DNA of 9,316 bases. Source: Methanoregulaceae archaeon (GTDB taxonomy: Archaea > Halobacteriota > Methanomicrobia > Methanomicrobiales > Methanospirillaceae). The stretch is taken from the NCBI GenBank assembly GCA_013331415.1, contig DUGL01000093.1, positions 1-9,316 on the forward strand, in the 5' to 3' direction. The stretch's first letter is position 1. Each line of letters opens with the position of its first letter. The position numbers and the translations under genes were made by a program. Below the pieces are notes generated by a model, which was given only the letters and a program-made list of their open reading frames with translations, was not told where the DNA came from and did no database searches. This document shows positions 1 through 6,700 of the stretch, in pieces.

Positions 1-104
1 TCAGCATGGGCGCTCCTGAACACGTACTTCACCCCGACAAACTCACCCTTCGGTATCGTCAGTGACCCCCGTTGAGAGCCCGGATCTGCCCCGCCACGTT
101 TCAC
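1..104 (-). CDS. Start of an unidentified gene (5' part only), translationally coupled to the membrane protein gene
   Basis: About 34 codons are visible before the gene leaves the window. The proposed GTG start overlaps the TGA of the preceding gene (GTGA, 4-base overlap), and a GAGG ribosome-binding motif sits eight bases upstream, inside the end of that gene. The frame stays open to the window edge. The visible peptide begins MKRGGADPGSQRGSLTIPKG and continues with a short hydrophobic/basic stretch (EFVGVKYVFRSAHA). I do not recognise a family. The support is positional: start-stop overlap, Shine-Dalgarno match and an uninterrupted frame. The 4-base overlap suggests co-translation with the upstream four-helix membrane protein. 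The alternative is that this is chance open frame and the next true gene starts beyond the edge. Confidence 0.5.
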   Translation of the reverse strand, partial: MKRGGADPGSQRGSLTIPKGEFVGVKYVFRSAHA

Positions 105-817
105 CCAAGCTTCCTCGCGATCTCCCGTGCACGCTCCTCTTCACCGCCCGGCACCGGTACACGGACTTCATACGGCCGGAGTATGTAGAGTCCCACCACC
201 TGTATAAACGAAAAGATGAGCAGGGAAGGTTCCCCCTGTGCTGCCTCCCTGAAGGACACTCCGTCAAGCCGGTTCAGGAAAGAACGGAACGGATACACGG
301 CCTCGCGGTAGATGATCCCATTCCCGGCGATACATGCCTCTGGAGATCTCTTCAGGGAACTGGCATACACAAGCCGTGGAGCACCCCAGGCGACCAGGGC
401 GATGATACCAACGGCACCGAGAAGGATAAAGGTAGTAAGAACTCCCGCTTCTCCACCAAAGATCAGGAGGAAGATTATTGCGATAAGAAAAAACCCCCCG
501 ACAATGATGAAGAGCGCCTTGTTCGCCTCGCGATACTCGGCAAACTCGCGTTCCGCACTCGTCACCGAGTCCTCGTCGGAATAGGTCCAGTGGGCGAGGA
601 GCTCTTTTCCGGATAGTATCGCATCCATGGTCCTCGCCCGGCTCCAGAAGAGGAGGGCAACCGCAACCAGGGTAACGGCGAGGAAGAACGAGACGAACAT
701 GACCGCACACCCTCCTGACATGCAGTCCATGCTCTGGTCCGCGATCCCGATGAGTAAGAAAAATACTACGGCTCCTCCAGCCGCAACATAGACCCATTTC
801 CATTCGTGATTCTTCAT
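101..817 (-). CDS. Conserved-type four-helix membrane protein of unknown function
   Basis: A 238-residue integral membrane protein. Hydrophobic segments lie at about residues 8-26, 37-58, 101-120 and 124-146, forming two hairpins. The loop at 59-100 is charged and contains GKELLAHWTYSDED followed by an acidic/basic helix. The C-terminal 90 residues are soluble, with alternating beta-like segments (NGIIYREAVYPF, PSLLIFSFI, EVRVPVPGGEEERAREIARK), and could be a small PH-like or other beta domain. From memory, the HWTYS loop and the VPVPGGEEE ending resemble a widespread uncharacterised membrane family; this was not checked. The ATG at 817 follows the TPR gene stop by 31 bp, with a GGGGT run five bases upstream. 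The stop overlaps the start of the next gene. No catalytic motif is visible, so no function is assigned. Confidence 0.85.
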   Translation of the reverse strand: MKNHEWKWVYVAAGGAVVFFLLIGIADQSMDCMSGGCAVMFVSFFLAVTLVAVALLFWSRARTMDAILSGKELLAHWTYSDEDSVTSAEREFAEYREANKALFIIVGGFFLIAIIFLLIFGGEAGVLTTFILLGAVGIIALVAWGAPRLVYASSLKRSPEACIAGNGIIYREAVYPFRSFLNRLDGVSFREAAQGEPSLLIFSFIQVVGLYILRPYEVRVPVPGGEEERAREIARKLG

Positions 818-848
818 ATCTACCCCATATTTTCAAAATCCCTGGTGA

Positions 849-1418
849 TCACAATCGTTCCCGTATCCGGATAAGACAGGCCGTTATCAGGATCGCAGAA
901 AGCCCCAGGAACGCGCTGGCCGGGGCTTTTGTGGTCGGGGTTGCCGTCAGGGGGATGATAGTGGGGGATGTCACTGACGAGGCTTCTGCCACGCTCCGGG
1001 CCCGGGCTGCCTCCTCCCCCCGGCCGAGCGATTCGAGAATGTCTGCCTTGAGGTTGTTTGCGTCCCGGTCCTCCGGGTCGAGCAGCAATGCCTGGTCAAC
1101 TGCAGCCAGTGCCTCTTCCGTGCGGTTCAGTCTGGAGAGGCTGTAGGCCTTGAGGTACCATGCGGCCATCCATGAAGGATCGGCATCCACCGCCTCGGTG
1201 AAGTGTTCGACAGCCTCATCATACCGCCCGCTCTGCAGCGCATTCTGGCCGGCATATACGGCAAGAGAGGCAGTATCAATCGAGGAGAAGGCCTTCACCT
1301 CGGCCTCGGCTGCGATATCATCGGAAAAATTCGCCGCAGAACCGGTCCCGGCAAGGACCAGGAGAGCAGAGAGAAGCGCGAGGGGAAGATACGTGAAAAA
1401 TCCCTGCATAGCAGGCAT
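849..1418 (-). CDS. Secreted, membrane-anchored TPR-repeat protein
   Basis: A 189-residue protein with four parts. First is a signal peptide with a hydrophobic core at about residues 7-24 and a likely cleavage near GSA-A (27-29). Next come about three tetratricopeptide units: 50-82 (ALQSGRYDEAVEHFTEAVDADP), 83-116 (AYSLSRLNRTEEALAAVDQA, then LLLDP) and 117-145 (KADILESLGRGEEAARARS). A Ser/Thr/Pro-rich spacer follows (150-166, TSPTIIPLTATPTTKAP). Last is a hydrophobic segment (168-183) ending in a basic RIRERL tail. The architecture indicates export with retention on the outer face of the membrane. The C-terminal tail resembles archaeal cell-surface anchoring tails, but I see no clear PGF- or PEF-type sortase motif. 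TPRs bind protein partners, so this may be a surface scaffold. An in-frame ATG at 1409 is an alternative start. No good Shine-Dalgarno motif precedes 1418, which fits a leaderless transcript from the nearby TATA-like element. Confidence 0.85.
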   Translation of the reverse strand: MPAMQGFFTYLPLALLSALLVLAGTGSAANFSDDIAAEAEVKAFSSIDTASLAVYAGQNALQSGRYDEAVEHFTEAVDADPSWMAAWYLKAYSLSRLNRTEEALAAVDQALLLDPEDRDANNLKADILESLGRGEEAARARSVAEASSVTSPTIIPLTATPTTKAPASAFLGLSAILITACLIRIRERL

Positions 1419-1434
1419 TCGACCGGAGAGATAA

Positions 1435-1448
1435 TCAATTTTTATTTG
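1435..1448 (-). promoter_or_regulatory. Possible TATA box for the TPR gene
   Basis: The minus strand reads GCAAATAAAAATTGATT, an AT-rich block in otherwise GC-rich DNA within the 59-bp gap upstream of the TPR gene. Its centre is about 24 bases from the ATG at 1418, the usual distance between an archaeal TATA box and the transcription start. Together with the absence of a clear Shine-Dalgarno sequence this suggests leaderless transcription. If correct, the TPR, membrane and edge genes can be transcribed independently of the cassette upstream. It is a weak match to TTTATATA, so this stays tentative. Confidence 0.35.
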
Positions 1449-1477
1449 CGAGGTGTCAGGGGGGGGATGCAGAGAGA

Positions 1478-2215
1478 TCAGGCCAGTCTATGGCCGCAGG
1501 ACCCGCAGAACTTCTTTCCCGGGATGACAGGTTTTCCACAGGCGGGGCAGACCGGTTGAAGGGGAGGTGCGGATACAGGTTTTGCAGTCTCTCCGATCTT
1601 TGCCCCGCAACTCCCGCAGAACTTCTTTCCCGTGATCACCGGTTTTCCGCAGGACGGGCAAACAGGGGAAAGAGCAGGGGCTGGTTTTCTCTCCTCATCA
1701 ATCCGTGCCCCGCAGCTCCCACAGAACGTATTCCCGGGAATCAGAGGTTTTCCACAGGCAGGGCACAGCATACCGCTCGTAGCCCCCGGTGGTGCCTGGT
1801 GTGGCACAAACGACTCAGGGACAGAGGTCTGAGATGCATCCCTGAGGTGTTCCGTGACCACCCGCGATACCTCCCCGGTCACCTTCTGTCCGGCAGTGGA
1901 CACTGCCGCATCGACCGCCTTCTTGCCGGCAACAGGGAGGATCTCACCGACCACGACCTTCCACTGGGCGGGAGGGCGAATCGTGATGGTGGAGAGATCC
2001 CGGGCAGTCCGTGCAACCGTTCCCGCAGATCGCACGGTCGATTCGACCTTCGATACGGTCGATGAGACCGCCTGCACCGCCTCTGCTGCCTTCTGGAGGG
2101 ACCCCTGCCCGCCCGGGGCAGAAGATGGGTTCTGTTCGCCGCAGCCCGGGCAGAACTTCGCCCCGGGAGAGAGGGCTGTCCCGCATCTCGGGCACCTGCT
2201 CCTTTGTTCACTCAT
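1478..2215 (-). CDS. Protein with four zinc ribbons (one N-terminal, three tandem C-terminal)
   Basis: A 245-residue protein. One zinc ribbon lies at the N-terminus (C8, C11, C22, C25), and three tandem ribbons lie at the C-terminus (C151/154/165/168, C186/189/200/203, C223/226/237/240). Each has the form CPxCGKPxIxGxxFCGSCG, with repeats 35 and 37 residues apart that are also visible as DNA repeats. Each ribbon should bind one structural zinc through four cysteines. The middle part (about 35-130) holds an Ala/Val/Ser-rich amphipathic helix (AVQAVSSTVSKVESTVRSAG), an ITIRPPAQWKVVVGEILP segment, then another helix. The ATG at 2215 is preferred because it places the ribbon immediately at the N-terminus; GGGAG lies 11 bases upstream. 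A GTG at 2227 adds four residues and has a GGTGA motif ten bases upstream, so it cannot be excluded. The gene starts 27 bp after the putative immunity gene and probably belongs to the same operon. Role unknown: protein binding is more likely than catalysis. Confidence 0.85.
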   Translation of the reverse strand: MSEQRSRCPRCGTALSPGAKFCPGCGEQNPSSAPGGQGSLQKAAEAVQAVSSTVSKVESTVRSAGTVARTARDLSTITIRPPAQWKVVVGEILPVAGKKAVDAAVSTAGQKVTGEVSRVVTEHLRDASQTSVPESFVPHQAPPGATSGMLCPACGKPLIPGNTFCGSCGARIDEERKPAPALSPVCPSCGKPVITGKKFCGSCGAKIGETAKPVSAPPLQPVCPACGKPVIPGKKFCGSCGHRLA

Positions 2216-2242
2216 GCTTCGAACCACTCCCGTCTGTTCACC

Positions 2243-3028
2243 CTATCCATAGGTCACCTTTCCCCGAAACACGGTCTGAGGCAATTGGGTACCCTTTATC
2301 GCCAGATACGGGCAGTCATCGACCGATGTACGGATCCTGACAGCCGGGTCCCCGGGAGCAATCCACCCAAGTTTTTCCGACCTCACCCAGGGCTCGAGGT
2401 CAAAGTCCATCTCCTGTACCCGGACCTCCCGGGATGACCACCCCCGGCCGGGAAGACCCCGCTCCTCCAGCCGGAACGACGCTCCCCACGAATTTGGCAG
2501 GAAGTCAACGGATTCCGGGTTGCTGCTGAAGTAGCAGACCGGATATCCCGTGTGGAGCCCTACGGTAACAGAGGAGATGACGGCGACTACCGAGGGATCC
2601 CCCAGCAGACCGGGTATCACGAATGGCACACCAGGGCCTGGCCTGACGACAAAGGATGCCATCTCAACAGGTGCGGCAAGAGCGATGGCCCCGGAGAGCG
2701 TGTGGAAGGTCCTGGGGAGGGACTCGATCGGCCGCAGCGGCGTCTCATAGTCCCACCAGAGCCCGTCGATGCCGAAGACGTCAAGGGAATGGACGACCGT
2801 GTCACCGGAGAACGGGCAGCGGCTGATGGCGACCTTTGGCAGACCATCAAGGTACCGTTGCGTGAGATCCCGGATCTCGTCAAGAAGCCGTCCAACCTCC
2901 TTGTCTTCGAACCTCCCCCCAGAGGTCCCCCCAAGGGCGTTAAGTTCCAGTTCCTCTTTCTCAGACTGCACCGCATTGTAGCGGGCGAGGATCGCCTTTC
3001 GCGTCCCGGCACCAAATGGCACTTTCAT
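2243..3028 (-). CDS. Putative immunity protein paired with the large toxin-like protein
   Basis: A 261-residue soluble protein without signal peptide or membrane segment. The ATG at 3028 overlaps the TGA of the large upstream gene (ATGA), with a GGGGG run ten bases upstream; this start is preferred over an ATG at 3064, which would add twelve residues translated out of frame within the toxin end. The N-terminus is helical and charged (residues 10-60). A motif-rich section follows: ISRCPFSG (68-75), then VVHSLDVFGIDGLWWDYETP (78-97), then a beta-rich segment with PGPGVPFVIPGLL, HTGYPVCYF and WIAPGDP. I recall similar CPFTG...GLDGLWWD proteins encoded beside bacterial toxins, but did not check this. 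The immunity role is inferred from the immediate, overlapping position downstream of a toxin-type C-terminal domain and from its soluble nature, which would suit neutralising a cytoplasmic enzyme. It could instead be a chaperone or another structural partner. Confidence 0.8.
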   Translation of the reverse strand: MKVPFGAGTRKAILARYNAVQSEKEELELNALGGTSGGRFEDKEVGRLLDEIRDLTQRYLDGLPKVAISRCPFSGDTVVHSLDVFGIDGLWWDYETPLRPIESLPRTFHTLSGAIALAAPVEMASFVVRPGPGVPFVIPGLLGDPSVVAVISSVTVGLHTGYPVCYFSSNPESVDFLPNSWGASFRLEERGLPGRGWSSREVRVQEMDFDLEPWVRSEKLGWIAPGDPAVRIRTSVDDCPYLAIKGTQLPQTVFRGKVTYG

Positions 3029-3723
3029 TTTCGCAAGCCCCCATCCCAATAGACGGTATCCCATTTTCCTGTTGCCGGGTCGTACCGGTTCAGCGGCGTC
3101 CCTCCCTGGGAGTGCCCCTTCAGGATGGCATCATCGATAACCGTATTCGCATTGTGTTCGTGCGGACCAGAGTAATCCCAGGAAATATGGTCCGGATGCT
3201 GGGTGACCCCCACCTGGTGCAGGCGGTCCGAGAACCTCTTGTTCTGTTCCGGGGTGAGGGGTTTGCCGGTCTTTGCATCAAGGTAGGCAAAGGGATCGTT
3301 GTCTCCGGCAAACCCTTTTCCCTTGTGGGTGATGAGACCGGTATCCGGGTTCCACTCGATCTTCCCCTGCCGCTGGAGATCCTGCAGGTGATCGGCAAAC
3401 GCATCGTACTCCTTCTTCCGCTGCTCGTATCGATCGGTCACCTTCTTCCACTCCGCATCGGTCAGGCCGTCGGGACGGGCGATCGTATCCGGCATCTTTT
3501 TGCAGGCCGCAAGTCCTTTGTCCGCGTCACTCCGCCCGAACCCGAGATACTGGCTGTCAATGGGGTTGATGGTCTTCTGGTGTATCATGGTGATCTTCGG
3601 GTATGCTTCTCCCCGCTGGATGTGCCCGTACTGGTCCCCAAACGGCCGCATGATGGGAATAACCCCCATCTCGGCTGCAACCTTCTCGACTGACTGCCGG
3701 TGGAAGTCTGATATCCCACCAAG
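3025..3723 (-). other. Edema factor/CyaA/ExoY-like cyclase domain at the toxin C-terminus
   Basis: Residues 1130-1361 of the large protein. After a helix (HRQSVEKVAAEMG) comes IPIMR1155PF, then YPK1172ITMIH1177QK1179TIN. The spacing R+17=K, +5=H, +2=K equals that of CyaA R41/K58/H63/K65 and edema factor R329/K346/H351/K353, where these residues bind the ATP phosphates and include the catalytic histidine. A second motif, GD1270NDPFAYLD, parallels CyaA TADIDMFAIM, whose two Asp residues hold the catalytic metals. A third, VTQH1305PDHISWD, parallels VVQHGTEQNNPF. Differences: the two Asp and the His are only 33 residues apart, against 108 in CyaA and about 84 in edema factor; the Asn six residues after the His (N304 in CyaA) is replaced by W1311; and the KSSDWG signature is KTINPID. 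It is therefore a compact divergent relative, possibly with a different nucleotide preference, or it may be inactive. CyaA and edema factor numbering is from memory. Confidence 0.68.
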
Positions 3724-6700
3724 GTCCGGTTCTTTTCCTGCATTCACAAACGATGCATCTGCGATCGGCTTTCCGCTCCCGTCCCCGTACGTCGCCAGCT
3801 CATCGGCATTCCGGTTCCCGCCATGCTTCGCCTGGTCCCCGTCCTGGTGAGCCCTGTCTGGACCATCCCGTTTCGGTCCCCGGGCACCATCATCGCCGTC
3901 TTTTCCAATTCTCGTGGGAACGTCGTCCTGCCGGACGGGCCCGGTACCTGTTCCGCCGAAGTATCCCTTCTTCCTCGCTTTATCGTAGAGGTCTTCAAGT
4001 TTGGTATTCCCGTGGGACTTGATCACCTCGGCCAGGGTCACCGTGAGCAGGAACATGCCGATGTCCCTGGTCGCATTGTATGCCGAGTTGATGATCCCTC
4101 CGTCTTCCTTGCCGATTCCCCGGGCGATGTGGAGCTGGAACTTCCAGAGCCAGAGCCAGGTGAGGATCTTTCCGTATTTCCGGGGGTTTTTGACGAGTTT
4201 CTGTATCTCGAAATGCTGCTGGAGATACGGTTCCACGATCTCGCCACTTGCCAGATCCGTCAGGAACCGCACCCAGTTTTCGGCGACATAGTCCTGGATG
4301 CAGGTCGGGAAATCCCGTCCCTTCCCCTGCAGCACGTAGTACGAATAGACCGCCTTTGACTCGGACTGGATGGTGGAGACGAGGTTTGAGACTGCGAAGT
4401 TGGCGAAGGGGCCGAGGCCGGCCGTGTAGAACATGACGAGAGCCCCGAACGCGATGTCGCCGGCGAACTCGGCCTTCTCCGCGTAATCGATCAGGTCCGT
4501 CCATCTCTCCTCGGCAACGAGGTAATCCTTCTGTTCCTGCTCCCATATCTCGTGTGCCCTCTTGAGGATCTCCTGGCTGAAGCACCAGTAATCATCGGGT
4601 CCCTTGCAGGGGATCGCTTCGAGCTCCCGCCAGAGCTCCTCCCGGTGCTGCTCGGGGAAACATTGCTCGATGATCTTGCGGCACCGGGCACCCTCCTGGA
4701 GCATGCTTCTGGTTGCACCCGTCCCGATCTTCCCGGGGACGAGTGGGTCCGGGGGAGTCCCGAGGACGAGGTGGACCGGCAGTTCATACTGCCAGTGTTT
4801 CGTCGCATCGTGTGCGGCAAAGAAGTAGTAGTCCGGTGGCGAGACAACAAACCGGATGAAGCCGCTTGCCCGCTCGCCATTCCCCGGGATATACTTGAGG
4901 ATGAGGAGGCGATACTTCCCCGTGTTCCGGTCGCTGTCCCCCTCATGTTTGACCTCGATCGCAGACTCCTTCAAGGTGAAGAAGATAAAGTCCCAGATGT
5001 GGCGTGCCTTCAGGTCCGGGTCCCGGGAACGCTGGGCGACCTGGTAACGCTCGTCTTTCTGGACCTCGATCGGCAGGTGTTCGTTCCTGACGAGGCTTGC
5101 CCCGTTCCATTCCATGACGGCAAACGTAGCGGAGGGGAAGGGGAGTGCGGCTTTTAAGATATTGATTGGCTGAAGGGCACGCTCTTCTGACGGGTCGAGG
5201 ACCTGGTAGGTGATCGCATTCCGGTCGGTCACCTCGTGTTCATTCCCCTCCCTGTCGCACTCGACGAGGGATTCAAGATAGATCCCCTCGAAGCAGAGTG
5301 AGAACGAGAGGGTCGGCCCCTCGAGGAAGAGCCCGTTCAGGACGGCAGACGTCTTCACCATGACGGTCTGGACCCAGGGATCAGGGCCGGGATGGTCGGG
5401 CTTGTGGGGAACAGATTCGCCTGTCTCAAATTCGAACACTCTCGATGAGGAAGCAACCTCTTTTTCCCGGACCCTGAGCAGCTTCTTTTCCGCACTCTCA
5501 ACCGAGATGGTCCATTGCCGGTCGCCGGGGTGGAGGACCGAGAGCCTGACGTCAGCAGTTGTTATCGCCTTCGGCCTGCCCTTCCGCTCGTACCGGGCAT
5601 TGGCGAGCAGCGGGATGGTATCTCTGTCCGCGATGAGCGAGGGCCTCGGGAGGAGCAGGATGGGGATCGTCTTTTCGTCCAGAATCTCCCCTTGCAGGGT
5701 AGCCCTGACGCTTACAGCCTCTGAACCTGGCGGAGTTTGTATCACTCCTGGACTGGGATTGCGCCCGATAAAAACGGCTGTTTTCCCGGCATTCCTGGAA
5801 AGGACTGCCTGAGAGATCTCCGGAGCATCAAGGGGGAGGGCGATGGATCCCCCGCTTGGGCTGGAAAGGGGATCATTGGGATCCTGAGCGACCGCATACT
5901 CGTGCGGCCCCTCCAGCCATCTCCCCGGCTTTGGACGGGAAAAGGTGATATCGGCATCATCGATGGGGACCCCGTCCTCGGAGATAAGGCGGGCGGCGAG
6001 CACAACCCGGTCCCCATCGATGAACGGATTCACGCTCGTCTTTGACGCCGGATTGAACACCACCTCGAGAGTACCCGTGGTTCTCGTCTCAGGGTGCACG
6101 GTGACGGTCCGCGAGAAGACGGAGTCCTGTTCCACGGTAGCGGTGACCGTAAGATCCACAGATTTTATACTGGTAACCTTGTTCTGCGTGACCGTGCAAG
6201 CGAGCCTCCCCCAGCCATCCATGGGAGAGACGGCAATAAGGTCGGTATCCCCCTTGATCCAGATGGATGCACCGGGGAGCAGCTCCGTGCGGCCGTCGGG
6301 AAGTTCCTCGAGCACCTGGACGGTGAACGACCCGGCCTTCTTCATCGTCACATCGAGCATGATCGGGTCGATGTTCAGGATGAACGTCCTGCCGACTTCA
6401 CACGACATCACGCGTTCTGCGTAAATGCGCAGGCCGGAAAGGGAGACATCCGAGATGATGGTGACCTTCCCTGGTTTTCCCGGATCGGTTGGGACGATGT
6501 CCAGCATGCAGGACTTCCCGTTTATTACCGGGACCAGTTCGCCCTGCTGGACCCGTGCATTCTTCCCGTCAACAGCCACAAGAGAGAGCATTTGCAGGGC
6601 CGAGTCCTTCTCGGTCCTGTTGATGTACGGAGGGAGTTGCAGGGTGGCCATCGCCCGGATCCGGGACGTCCCATCCTGCATCCGCCCGATGAATTCTGCG

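Noticed and set aside
62..616. Plus-strand open frame of 184 codons opposite the four-helix membrane protein
   Set aside because: The minus-strand frame has clear transmembrane segments and operon-like spacing; the plus-strand product is low-complexity and charged without domain signals.
1496..1770. Three similar DNA segments of about 60 bases at 105-111 bp spacing, considered as a mobile or regulatory repeat
   Set aside because: They encode the three tandem C-terminal zinc ribbons and are explained by the protein repeat.
3026..3064. ATG at 3064 as the start of the putative immunity gene
   Set aside because: It would overlap the toxin gene by 40 bases and add twelve residues read from toxin coding sequence. 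The ATG at 3028 forms an exact ATGA stop-start overlap with a G-rich ribosome site.
3016..3693. Plus-strand open frame of 225 codons opposite the toxin C-terminal domain
   Set aside because: It lies antisense to a minus-strand frame with recognisable catalytic motifs. Long antisense frames are expected in GC-rich coding DNA, and there is no promoter or ribosome-site support.
3025..3723. HNH-type nuclease domain at the toxin C-terminus
   Set aside because: The several His/Asn/Asp residues near the end first suggested HNH or AHH nucleases, but no Cys/His zinc-finger framework or His-His-Asn order is present, while the R/K/H/K spacing and D-x-D fit the edema factor/CyaA pattern much better.
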